This document shows, piece by piece, positions 16,175 through 24,855 of a stretch of 64,000 nt of DNA (the stretch's first letter is position 1; every line of letters starts with the position of its first letter). The DNA lies in assembly GCF_047722505.1 (NCBI RefSeq), contig NZ_CP159814.1, forward strand, positions 1 through 64,000, given 5' to 3'. The notes under the pieces were generated by a model, which was not told the DNA's origin, ran no database searches, and worked only from the letters and a program-made list of their open reading frames with translations. Both the position numbers and the translations under genes were made by a program. Source of the stretch: Pelagibacter sp047722505 (GTDB lineage: Bacteria; Pseudomonadota; Alphaproteobacteria; Pelagibacterales; Pelagibacteraceae).

Positions 16175-18136
16175 ATGAATAAAAAATTGTGGGAAGCGTC
16201 ACCTGGTCAGAAAAAAAAATCTCTTTTATCGAGCTATGAGCAATTCATTTCAAAAAAATTCAAAAAAAGATTTAATCAAAAATATGACAATATTTTAAAA
16301 TGGAGCATTGAAAACCCAGGCAATTTTTGGAGTTCAATTTGGGATTTTTCTGAAATTAAGGGATTTAAGAGTAAAATTAAAATAAAAAAATCGAAAATAT
16401 TTTATAAAAATAAATTTTTACCAAATTCAAAATTAAACTTTGCTGAAAATTTACTCTCAAAAAATAACAAGAATAAAGCAATAACATTCGTTAGCGAAAA
16501 TGGTTTTCGAGAAGAAAGAAGCTGGTACGAACTAAACATTAATGTAAGTAAAATATCTAAATTTTTAAAAAGTATTAAAATTAAAAAAAAAGATAGGGTT
16601 GCAGCATATATGCCCAATACTATTGAGACTATTGAGGCATTTATAGCCTCCTCTTCTTTAGGAGCAATATGGTCCTCATGCTCACCAGATTTTGGTGTTA
16701 AAGGTGTAGTAGAACGTTTTTCACAAATCAGCCCTAAAGTTTTATTTGTAGTAGATAAGTATTTTTATAATGGAAAAATAATAAATATTTTAGAAAGAGT
16801 TCCTCTAATTTTAAAAGAGATACCTTCTATCGAATATGTTGTCATTGTTAATTACCCAGGAGAAAAATATTTAGAAAATAAATATACATCTAAAAAATCA
16901 AAAGTACTTAAATGGAGTGAGTTAATAAAACAAGAATCTGAAGAGATTCAATTTCCTAAATTTGATTTTGAACAAGATCTTGCAATCTTATATTCAAGTG
17001 GAACCACAGGAAAACCAAAATGTATATGTCACAGGAGTGGAGGAGTTTTGCTTCAGCATAAAAAAGAGCATCAGCTCCATTGTGATATCAGAGAAGGTGA
17101 TAATGTTTTTTATTTTACTACTTGTGGATGGATGATGTGGAACTGGCTGGTAAGTGTCTTAGCTTCAAAAGCATCAATTGTTTTATTTGATGGATCGCCA
17201 ATGTATAAAAAAGATGATTTACTGTTAAAAATAGCTGAGAAAGAAAAAATTACTTTATTTGGTATTAGTGCAAAATATGTTGATGCTCTTCGTAAATCTA
17301 AGCCCACTTTAAAATATAAGTATAAATTATCAAAATTAAGAACAATTTGCTCTACTGGATCCCCATTATCAAATGATGGGTTTAAATTTGTGTACGAGAA
17401 CATAAAAAAAAATGTTCATTTATCCTCTATATCTGGAGGCACCGATATTGTTTCTTGTTTTGTCCTGGGAAATTTATACCAGCCGGTAATTCTAGGCGAA
17501 ATACAAAATAAAGGTTTAGGTATGAATGTTGATGTTTTTAATGAAAAGGGTGAATCTTTAAAAAATAAAAAAGGAGAGCTAGTTTGTAAGAGCTCTTTCC
17601 CATCAATGCCTTTAAAGTTCTGGAATGATAAAAATGATATTAAATTTAAAAAAGCATATTTTAATAATTTTTTAAACACATGGTATCACGGTGATTATGC
17701 AGAAATAAAGAAAGGTGGGGGCTTTATTATCCATGGTAGATCAGATACAACACTTAACCCTGGAGGAGTGAGACTCGGAACTGCAGAAATATACTCTGAG
17801 GTAGAAAAATTTATAGAAATCAAAGAGTCCATTGTTATTGGTCAAGCATGGGATAATGACGTCAGAATTATTTTATTTATAGTTTTAAACCCCAAACACG
17901 TGTTGGACGAAGATTTATTAAAAAAAATTAGAATACAAATTAGAAAAAATGCATCTCCAAGACATGTTCCATCTAAAATTATAGTAGTTGGAGACATTCC
18001 AAGAACTAAAAATGGAAAAATAGTTGAACTAGCTGTAAAAAATACAATAGAAGGAAATGAAATTAAAAATAAAGAAGCACTAGCAAATCCAAGAGTTTTA
18101 GATCAATATAAAAATTTAAAGGAATTAAATTATTAA
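16175..18136 (+). CDS. aacS: acetoacetate--CoA ligase
   Basis: AacS activates acetoacetate with ATP and CoA to acetoacetyl-CoA, feeding ketone bodies into acetyl-CoA or polymer metabolism. The 653-residue length and N-terminal signature (LWEASPGQKKKSLLSSYEQF) fit the family. The adenylation motif ILYSSGTTGKPKCICH lies near 269-285, and TCGWMMWNWL and the C-terminal lysine motif PRTKNGKIVE (near 609-618) are present. It abuts the aminotransferase with no intergenic base. An acetyl-CoA acetyltransferase, the natural next enzyme, is at 23538. Confidence 0.94.
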   Translation: MNKKLWEASPGQKKKSLLSSYEQFISKKFKKRFNQKYDNILKWSIENPGNFWSSIWDFSEIKGFKSKIKIKKSKIFYKNKFLPNSKLNFAENLLSKNNKNKAITFVSENGFREERSWYELNINVSKISKFLKSIKIKKKDRVAAYMPNTIETIEAFIASSSLGAIWSSCSPDFGVKGVVERFSQISPKVLFVVDKYFYNGKIINILERVPLILKEIPSIEYVVIVNYPGEKYLENKYTSKKSKVLKWSELIKQESEEIQFPKFDFEQDLAILYSSGTTGKPKCICHRSGGVLLQHKKEHQLHCDIREGDNVFYFTTCGWMMWNWLVSVLASKASIVLFDGSPMYKKDDLLLKIAEKEKITLFGISAKYVDALRKSKPTLKYKYKLSKLRTICSTGSPLSNDGFKFVYENIKKNVHLSSISGGTDIVSCFVLGNLYQPVILGEIQNKGLGMNVDVFNEKGESLKNKKGELVCKSSFPSMPLKFWNDKNDIKFKKAYFNNFLNTWYHGDYAEIKKGGGFIIHGRSDTTLNPGGVRLGTAEIYSEVEKFIEIKESIVIGQAWDNDVRIILFIVLNPKHVLDEDLLKKIRIQIRKNASPRHVPSKIIVVGDIPRTKNGKIVELAVKNTIEGNEIKNKEALANPRVLDQYKNLKELNY

Positions 18137-19363
18137 ATGTTAAAAAATATAGTTAAAGGTCTAGAACCATCCTCTACTTTAAAAATTAATGAAATCTCTA
18201 GAAAGCTAGAAGATAAAGGTGAAAAAATATTTAAATTTGGATTTGGCCAATCTCCATTCCAAGTACCAGCTGATATTGTTAATGCGTTAAAAGATAATGC
18301 CCATCAAAATAAATATTTACCAATGCAAGGTCTTAATGAGCTTAGGGATGCTGTTGCAAAATATACATCAGTTAAAAAAGATTATAATTACAAACCTGAA
18401 AATGTAATTATAGGTCCTGGCTCAAAAGAATTGATGTTTTTACTACACATTTTATTTGATGGAGAAATAATATTGCCAGCACCAAGTTGGGTTTCTTATG
18501 CCCCACAAGCAATTCTTGGAAGAAATAAAATTCAATCAATTCAAACAAAAAGAGAAAATAATTGGTTTCCTACTGGATCTGAAATTGAAGAAATTATTTT
18601 AAGGGATAAAAATAAAAACTATCTATTATTTTTGAATTCACCAAACAATCCATCAGGGCAGATTTGTAAAAATCTAGAAGAAATTAGTGAGATTGCTAAA
18701 AAATATAATCTTATTATTTTATCAGATGAAATTTATTCTGAGTTGAGTTTTGATGAAGGGTTCAAATCTATTTCAAGTTTTTGTCCTGAAAAAACTATTA
18801 TAAGCACGGGTTTAAGTAAATGGTGTGGTGCAGGTGGGTGGAGATTGGGTTATTTTGTAGTTCCAGACTCTTTAGATATTTTAAAAAATTCAATTAATGT
18901 TTTAGCCAGTGAAACTTTTTCTGCTGTCAGTGCGCCAATTCAATATGCTGCAATTACTGCTTATACAAGTGATCATAGCAAATATATTGATAGTTCTAAA
19001 AATATTCTTAAAGCAGTTGGTAATTATGTTTATGAAAATCTAAAATCAAACAAGGTTTTAATTAATAAGCCCCAAGGTGGGTTTTATCTTATGCCAGAAT
19101 TTTTAAATAAAAAATTTAATACATCATCAGAAATGTGTGACAATATTTTAAAGGAGACAGGTGTAGCGTTATTGCCAGGATCAGACTTTGGTTTTGAGAA
19201 AAATAAGATGTTAGCAAGGTTAAGCTTTACAGATTTTGATGGTCAAAATTTTATGAATCAAACTCAAAATGGAAAAAAAATTGATGATAGTTTAATTTTA
19301 AAACTTGCACCTAAGATTGTTGAGGGTGTGGACAAGTTAAAAAAATGGTCTACATCAACATAA
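18137..19363 (+). CDS. PLP-dependent class I/II aminotransferase
   Basis: The 408-residue fold-type I enzyme transfers amino groups between amino acids and keto acids. The PLP lysine is Lys228 in STGLSKWCGAGGWRLGY. It is preceded by SPNNPSGQ and the ILSDEIYSELSF aspartate segment, and Arg near 370 (LARLSF) would bind the substrate carboxylate. The start ATG is directly after the aacS stop, so they share an mRNA. The sequence resembles aspartate/alanine-type transaminases, but the donor and acceptor cannot be named with confidence. Confidence 0.88.
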   Translation: MLKNIVKGLEPSSTLKINEISRKLEDKGEKIFKFGFGQSPFQVPADIVNALKDNAHQNKYLPMQGLNELRDAVAKYTSVKKDYNYKPENVIIGPGSKELMFLLHILFDGEIILPAPSWVSYAPQAILGRNKIQSIQTKRENNWFPTGSEIEEIILRDKNKNYLLFLNSPNNPSGQICKNLEEISEIAKKYNLIILSDEIYSELSFDEGFKSISSFCPEKTIISTGLSKWCGAGGWRLGYFVVPDSLDILKNSINVLASETFSAVSAPIQYAAITAYTSDHSKYIDSSKNILKAVGNYVYENLKSNKVLINKPQGGFYLMPEFLNKKFNTSSEMCDNILKETGVALLPGSDFGFEKNKMLARLSFTDFDGQNFMNQTQNGKKIDDSLILKLAPKIVEGVDKLKKWSTST

Positions 19364-19435
19364 CTACCAGCTATACATACTCACTTAATTACTGTTAAAT
19401 TTAATTAATAAAAATAACGATATAGAGGAGAGAAT

Positions 19436-20440
19436 ATGAAAAAAATAATAACATCTCTATCAAGTGCTCTACTAATTTTTGTTGCATCTTTATCTTTTAC
19501 TGGTGTTGCAAAATCTGCAGAGTTCTTCACGATAGGAACGGGCGGACCAACTGGAGTATATTTCCAAACTGGTAACGCAATTTGCAAAATGTTGCACAAA
19601 TCAGCAATTGCTAAAGAACACGGAAGAAAAAAAGGTATAGATAAAGCTTACAGATGTACTGCACCTTCAACTGGTGGATCGAATTATAATATTGGTCAAA
19701 TCGCAGCTGGTGAATTTCAATTTGGTGTAGCTCAGTCTGACTGGCAATATCATGCTGTAAATGGATCAAGTAAGTGGGAAGGAAAAAAGTTTGACGGTTT
19801 AAGAGCTGTTTTTTCAGTACACAACGAACCTTTTCAAATTTGGGCAAGAAAAAAAGCAAAAGTTAAAGATTTTGCTGGCCTTAAAGGAAAAGTTGTAAAC
19901 ATTGGTAACGCTGGTTCAGGTCAAAGAGGAACTATGGAAGTGCTAATGGATGCAAAGGGAGTTAATAATAGCTTCTTTAAATCTACTACAGAGCTGACTT
20001 CATCTGAGCAAGTAAAAGCTTTATGTGATGGTAAGATTGATGCTTTTGGTTATTCAGTAGGATTTCCAAATGGAGCAATGGAAAATGCAGCTTCTTGCGG
20101 AGCAAAAGCTTTGCCTATCAACTTAACAGGTCCTGAAGTTCAAGGACTAATTGATGGTGCTGCTTATTATGCTAAAGCTGTAATCCCTAAAGGAACTTAC
20201 ACAGGACAGAAAAAAGATGTAACTACTTTTGGTGTTAAGGCTACTGTTGTAACTAGTAATGCTGTTGAAGCAGATCTTGTTTATTTAGTAGTAAAAGCAG
20301 TTTTTGAAAACTTTGATGATTTCAAAAAACAACATCCTGCTTTTTCTTCTTTAAAAAAAGAAGATATGGTTGCTGATGGTTTGTCAGCTCCATTACACCC
20401 AGGTGCAATTAAATATTATAAAGAAGCTGGATTAATGTAG
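19436..20440 (+). CDS. TAXI-family TRAP transporter substrate-binding protein
   Basis: This is a periplasmic solute-binding protein of the TAXI subtype that captures a substrate for the TRAP permease encoded just downstream. The 334-residue precursor has a signal peptide of about 28 residues ending AKSA. The TAXI-type motif TIGTGGPTGVYFQTG follows immediately. A strong ribosome binding site (GAGGAG, 19426-19431) precedes the ATG, consistent with the high expression usual for binding proteins. The ligand is unknown; TAXI proteins are often linked to glutamate/glutamine or organic acids, but the sequence alone does not tell. Confidence 0.92.
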   Translation: MKKIITSLSSALLIFVASLSFTGVAKSAEFFTIGTGGPTGVYFQTGNAICKMLHKSAIAKEHGRKKGIDKAYRCTAPSTGGSNYNIGQIAAGEFQFGVAQSDWQYHAVNGSSKWEGKKFDGLRAVFSVHNEPFQIWARKKAKVKDFAGLKGKVVNIGNAGSGQRGTMEVLMDAKGVNNSFFKSTTELTSSEQVKALCDGKIDAFGYSVGFPNGAMENAASCGAKALPINLTGPEVQGLIDGAAYYAKAVIPKGTYTGQKKDVTTFGVKATVVTSNAVEADLVYLVVKAVFENFDDFKKQHPAFSSLKKEDMVADGLSAPLHPGAIKYYKEAGLM

Positions 20441-20460
20441 TCCAACTCCTTAATTAAATT

Positions 20461-20494
20461 AAAAGGCCTGATATATTTATCGGGCCTTTTTTTT
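20461..20494 (+). terminator. intrinsic terminator between TAXI binding protein and permease
   Basis: A 13-base-pair stem (AAAAGGCCTGATA with TATCGGGCCTTTT, loop TATT) is followed by a run of eight T residues. It probably acts as a partial terminator, making the binding protein more abundant than the permease that starts 23 bases later. Confidence 0.92.
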
Positions 20495-20516
20495 GTTATA
20501 GAGTATCATTTTAAAA

Positions 20517-22838
20517 ATGAATCAAAGCATTAAGAGTAAAGTAGAAAGTAAGATTAGTGAGGATTTATCTCCCACTAGAAATCTTACTGGACTACATTTA
20601 AAAATTGTTGGAAGTATTGCAATTATTTGGTCATTATTTCAACTTTGGTATGCATCTCCATTTCCTTTTATGTTTGATATTGGAATGTTTAAAGGACTTC
20701 CAGCTAGGGCTATTCACTTAGGTTTTGCTTTAACTTTAGCTTTTTTAATTTATCCAATTTCTAAAAGAAAAAAAATTTCTATATTTGATATTCTAATTAG
20801 TTTTATTGCTGCATTTTGTTGTTTATATATTTATTTTTTTTATGACCAATTAGTTGATAGGGGGGGAATTCTTTTAACAGTTACAATTTGGGAAAAATTT
20901 AATTTACCAGTTGAGTTGATTATTGGAAGTTGTGGAATTTTAATATTAATTGAAGCAACCAGGAGAGTATTTGGATTACCTCTAGTTATTATTGCAGTTT
21001 GTTTTTTACTCTTTTCATATTTTGGCAGATACGCACCAGAAATAATTTCGCATGGTGGGCTTTCATTAAATAGATTAGTTGGATTTCAGTGGCTTGATCA
21101 AGAAGCTATATTTGGAATTCCTATAGGTGTTTCTGTAGATTTCATTTTTTTATTTGTTTTATTTGGAGCGCTTCTAGAAACAGCTGGTGGAGGTAAATAT
21201 TTTTTAGACCTAGCTTTTGCCATGGTTGGCAAAATGAGAGGAGGACCTGCAAAAGCAGCAATTTTAGGATCTGGAATGACCGGTCTAATCTCAGGATCTT
21301 CAATTGCAAACACGGTTACAACTGGAACTTTTACAATTCCAATTATGAAAAAAACTGGTTTTTCCAAAGAAAAAGCTGGTGCTATAGAGGTATCATCATC
21401 AGTTAATGGACAATTAATGCCACCTGTAATGGGAGCTGCAGCATTTGTAATGGCAAGTTTTTTAGGTGTTACTTATTTTGAGGTCGTTAAGCACGCATTT
21501 TTACCAGCAATTATTTCTTATGTGGCATTGTTTTATATTTCTCACCTTGAAGCTTTAAAATTAAATTTAAAAGGAATGGATGATGTCGATATCCCAAATT
21601 TAAAGAAAACATTTTTATCAGGATTACATTTTTTAATTCCTATTTTTATTTTAGTGTACATGCTCGTTTATTTAAGATTTACCGCTTCATACTCAATATT
21701 TTTTGCAACGATTGCATTAATAATTGTAAACCTTGGTTACATATTATTTAAAAATTCTGATTTTAAATTAGCAATAAAAACTTGGTTTAATCAAACGATA
21801 GTTGGCTTTGAAAAAGGTGCTTTAAATATGGTTGGTGTTGGAATAGCAATAGCAACAGCTGGCATAATAGTTGGAGCTGTTGGTTCAACAGGGTTAAGTA
21901 CAAATTTAATTATAGTTATAGAATTTATTGCAAAAGATAATGTTGTTATTTTGCTATTTTTAACAATAATTTTATGTCTAATACTTGGTATGGGTTTACC
22001 AACTACTGCAAATTATGTTGTAGTGGCTTCATTAATGGCAACAGTATTGGTTGATGTTGGAAACGCATCTGGATTTGTATTTCCACTTATAGCGGTTCAC
22101 TTGTTTGTTTTTTATTTTGGCTTGATGGCTGACGTCACTCCTCCAGTTGGTCTCGCATCATATGCGGCAGCTGCTATTTCAGGAGGTGATCCACTTAAAA
22201 CTGGTATGCAAGCTTTTTGGTACAGTTTAAGAACAGGTATTTTACCTATCGTATTTTTATTTAATCATGAATTGTTATTGATAGGCATTGAAAATGTGTG
22301 GCATGGACTACTGGTAATCATCACTTCTTTGATAGGTATATTAGTTTTTACTTCTGCAACTCAAGCTTGGTTTATTAATAGATTAAGATGGTACGAGATA
22401 ATAATTTTTTTATTAATCTCTATTTCACTCTTAGCTCCAGAATTTATTTTAAATAAATTTTATCCTAAATATAATTATATGGATATTAACAAAATTCATT
22501 TAATGAAGGTAGATTTCAATAAGGAGGCTAGATTTAAAGTAACACGTCCAAGTAATTATGGTGAAAGATACAAGTTAATTGTAATCAAAAAAAATACTTT
22601 TGAAACCGAGTATAGTTTAGAGCAATATGGACTTAGTTTAATTAGAGAAGAAAACAGAGTTATTGTAGATACCCTGCAATGGAATGGAAGTGCTAAAAAA
22701 AGTGGTTTTGAAACTGGTGATTATATAAGTGAATTTAAAATAGAAAATGCAGATAGACCAAATAAAGGAATCATTTACCCAATAGCTATTTTATTATTAA
22801 TTATATTTGGTTATTTGAACTATAGAAGAAAAGAATAA
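20517..22838 (+). CDS. fused TRAP transporter permease (small and large subunits, DUF3394 tail)
   Basis: The 773-residue inner-membrane protein joins the DctQ-like four-helix part (about 1-190) and the DctM-like channel part (about 190-600) in one chain. DctM signatures include the Gly-rich GSGMTGLISGSSIANTVTTG and the GMGLPTTANYVV segment. After the last transport helices comes a soluble DUF3394-type module (about 640-745) with a PDZ-like GSAKKSGFETGDYISEF, then a final helix. Na+-driven uptake of the ligand of the preceding TAXI protein is expected from the family. Confidence 0.92.
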   Translation: MNQSIKSKVESKISEDLSPTRNLTGLHLKIVGSIAIIWSLFQLWYASPFPFMFDIGMFKGLPARAIHLGFALTLAFLIYPISKRKKISIFDILISFIAAFCCLYIYFFYDQLVDRGGILLTVTIWEKFNLPVELIIGSCGILILIEATRRVFGLPLVIIAVCFLLFSYFGRYAPEIISHGGLSLNRLVGFQWLDQEAIFGIPIGVSVDFIFLFVLFGALLETAGGGKYFLDLAFAMVGKMRGGPAKAAILGSGMTGLISGSSIANTVTTGTFTIPIMKKTGFSKEKAGAIEVSSSVNGQLMPPVMGAAAFVMASFLGVTYFEVVKHAFLPAIISYVALFYISHLEALKLNLKGMDDVDIPNLKKTFLSGLHFLIPIFILVYMLVYLRFTASYSIFFATIALIIVNLGYILFKNSDFKLAIKTWFNQTIVGFEKGALNMVGVGIAIATAGIIVGAVGSTGLSTNLIIVIEFIAKDNVVILLFLTIILCLILGMGLPTTANYVVVASLMATVLVDVGNASGFVFPLIAVHLFVFYFGLMADVTPPVGLASYAAAAISGGDPLKTGMQAFWYSLRTGILPIVFLFNHELLLIGIENVWHGLLVIITSLIGILVFTSATQAWFINRLRWYEIIIFLLISISLLAPEFILNKFYPKYNYMDINKIHLMKVDFNKEARFKVTRPSNYGERYKLIVIKKNTFETEYSLEQYGLSLIREENRVIVDTLQWNGSAKKSGFETGDYISEFKIENADRPNKGIIYPIAILLLIIFGYLNYRRKE

Positions 22839-23264
22839 TTATCCACCAGGACCAAGATTAGATGGTTTAATTTTTAAGATTTTCCAAATACCTGATGCTG
22901 AGGTTATAATTTTATCATTACATTTCAGCTCACAAAATAAAAATACTAGTGTATTGGTCTTTTTAAGAATTCTTGTAAAGCCAGTAACTATATCACCTAC
23001 TTTAGAGGCACCAATAAATTTTAAATCCAATGAAATAGTTACACAAGGTGAATTTCCAGACGCTCTATGTGCAGCAGTCCCCGCTCCTGCATCAATTAAG
23101 GCTGATAAATAACCACCGTGAGTTATCCCAGCAGCATTTAAATGATTTTCATTAATCGTAGTTTTGAATTCATATTCTGTTTCAGATACAGTTTTAAATA
23201 AAACTCCACCATTGTGTTTCATAAAACCAGGTTTAATACTTATTTGCTCAAATTCATTGCTCAT
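22839..23264 (-). CDS. PaaI-family hotdog-fold thioesterase
   Basis: The 141-residue cytoplasmic protein hydrolyses an acyl-CoA or aryl-CoA thioester, judging by the hotdog fold. The core NAAGITHGGYLSALIDAGAGTAA carries the usual HGG and Asp residues near 50-65. A strand VTISLDLKFIGASKVGD follows. The substrate is unknown. It directly abuts the end of the TRAP permease on the opposite strand. On its own strand it lies downstream of tRNA-Arg and a possible 32-residue gene. Confidence 0.88.
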   Translation of the reverse strand: MSNEFEQISIKPGFMKHNGGVLFKTVSETEYEFKTTINENHLNAAGITHGGYLSALIDAGAGTAAHRASGNSPCVTISLDLKFIGASKVGDIVTGFTRILKKTNTLVFLFCELKCNDKIITSASGIWKILKIKPSNLGPGG

Positions 23265-23270
23265 AGCTCT

Positions 23271-23369
23271 TTATAGTACGAAAGTTAAAATTAATAAAAT
23301 TATAAAAACAATTATAAAAAAATATATAACTGATTTTTGTAGTGATGATTTTAGTAACCAATCTAACAT
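23271..23369 (-). CDS. possible 32-residue single-helix membrane protein
   Basis: A short open frame starts MLDWLLKSS and then has about 20 hydrophobic residues (VIYFFIIVFIILLILTFVL) to the stop. A Shine-Dalgarno-like AAAGGA lies 9 bases before the ATG. It fills the space between tRNA-Arg and the thioesterase gene on the same strand. The topology suggests a bitopic inner-membrane peptide. In AT-rich DNA hydrophobic short frames arise by chance, so support is moderate. Confidence 0.4.
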   Translation of the reverse strand: MLDWLLKSSLQKSVIYFFIIVFIILLILTFVL

Positions 23370-23385
23370 TTTTATTTATCCTTTC

Positions 23386-23462
23386 TGGTGGACCGCCCAG
23401 AACTCGAATCTGGAATCTCCCGGTTCGTAGCCGAGCGCCTTATCCAATTTGGCCAGCGGTCC
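23386..23462 (-). tRNA. tRNA-Arg (anticodon ACG)
   Basis: The 77-base minus-strand gene has acceptor arms GGACCGC and GCGGTCC with encoded CCA. The anticodon stem CTCGG/CCGGG holds loop CTACGAA, giving ACG (wobble A, expected to be edited to inosine), which reads CGN codons. The T arm includes GGTTCGAGT-type bases seen as GATTCGAGT. Confidence 0.96.
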
Positions 23463-23537
23463 TTAATTAAATAATTTGTCCAACATATCAAAGTTTTTGA
23501 TGTAATTTAAGTTATAAAATATTATGCTGTACTATCA

Positions 23538-24725
23538 ATGAGCAAAAAATCAAATGATGTGGTTATTACAGCTGCATTAAGAACACCTATAGGCACATAT
23601 AAAGGATCTTTAAAAGGCCTTAGTGCTGATAAACTAGGTGCACTAGCTATTAAAGAAGCTATTTATAAATCAAAATTAAAATCAGATGATATTGATGAGG
23701 TGATTATGGGACACGTTCTCACTTCTGGATTAGGGCAAAACCCAGCAAGACAAGCTTCTATTCATGCTGGAATTCCAGTTTCAAAACCTGCACATATAAT
23801 TAATCAAGTATGTGGATCTGGATTAAGATCTGTAATTTCAGGCTATCAATCTATTAAACTAGGTGAAAATAAAATTATAGTCGCTGGAGGACAAGAAAAT
23901 ATGTCTAGAGCACCACATACAATATTTTATCGAGAAGATAAAAAATTAGATGAAAATAAATTAGTTGATACAATGGTCAATGATGGATTGATAGACTCAT
24001 TTAATAATTATCACATGGGTGTTACGGCAGAAAATGTAGCAGAAAAGTATCAAATTTCCAGAGATGAACAAGATATGTTTGCCTTCAATTCTCAAAAAAA
24101 AACACAAGATGCCATAAGTAATGAAAAATTCAAAAACGAGTTAATTAAATTAAATATTAATATAGATGATAAAAATTTTATTTTTGAAAAAGATGAACAT
24201 CCAAGAAGTAATTTAAACTTAGAGGATTTAAAAAAATTAAAAACTGTTTTTAAAGAAAATGGAACAGTTACGGCGGGTAATTCATCAGGAATAAATGATG
24301 GTGCAGCAGCAACTATTTTAATGTCTAGAGAAGAGGCGGAACTTAGAGGTATAGAGCCTTTAGCAAAAGTGGTCTCCTGGGCAACTTGTGGTGTTGAACC
24401 TTCATTGATGGGACTAGGTCCAATTATGGCTGTTAATATAGCTTTAGAAAAAGCAGGATGGAAAATTGAAGATATTGATTTATTTGAAGTTAATGAAGCA
24501 TTTGCAGCTCAAAGTATTGCTGTGATTAGAGATCTTAAAATTCCTAAAGAGATTGTGAATGTTAATGGTGGAGCAATTGCATTAGGACATCCAATTGGAG
24601 CTTCCGGAACCAGAATTTTAGTAACCCTAATTCATGAAATGATAAAACAAAATAAAAACAAAGGTTGCGCTACTCTCTGCATTGGTGGTGGAATGGGTAT
24701 AGCCATGTGCATTGAAAGAAATTAA
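23538..24725 (+). CDS. phaA: acetyl-CoA acetyltransferase (thiolase II)
   Basis: The 395-residue biosynthetic thiolase condenses two acetyl-CoA to acetoacetyl-CoA or runs in reverse. The nucleophile is Cys92 in NQVCGSGLRS. His351 lies in GHPIGASGTR and the second acid/base Cys381 in CIGGGMGIA. The family also includes broader 3-ketoacyl-CoA thiolases, but the length and motifs favour acetyl-CoA acetyltransferase. Together with AacS (16175) it would let the cell interconvert acetoacetate and acetyl-CoA. It is divergent from tRNA-Arg with a 75-base gap. Confidence 0.93.
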   Translation: MSKKSNDVVITAALRTPIGTYKGSLKGLSADKLGALAIKEAIYKSKLKSDDIDEVIMGHVLTSGLGQNPARQASIHAGIPVSKPAHIINQVCGSGLRSVISGYQSIKLGENKIIVAGGQENMSRAPHTIFYREDKKLDENKLVDTMVNDGLIDSFNNYHMGVTAENVAEKYQISRDEQDMFAFNSQKKTQDAISNEKFKNELIKLNINIDDKNFIFEKDEHPRSNLNLEDLKKLKTVFKENGTVTAGNSSGINDGAAATILMSREEAELRGIEPLAKVVSWATCGVEPSLMGLGPIMAVNIALEKAGWKIEDIDLFEVNEAFAAQSIAVIRDLKIPKEIVNVNGGAIALGHPIGASGTRILVTLIHEMIKQNKNKGCATLCIGGGMGIAMCIERN

Positions 24726-24801
24726 TTTCTTATTTATTTGTTAATTTTTAAAGTTTTTTGTTCAATAAAAATACAGGTTTGCATAAAAAAACTTATTATT
24801 G

Positions 24802-24810
24802 TGCTAAAAT
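24802..24810 (+). promoter_or_regulatory. candidate extended -10 element upstream of aceE
   Basis: TGCTAAAAT matches the extended -10 form TGnTAtaAT, 46 bases before the aceE ATG. No good -35 is visible at 16-18 bases. The remaining part of the 130-base gap after the thiolase gene is A/T tracts without a clear terminator. Confidence 0.3.
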
Positions 24811-24855
24811 AACATGAGATATAGTTTTTTTTAGGTGTATAAATCGATTTAAATA

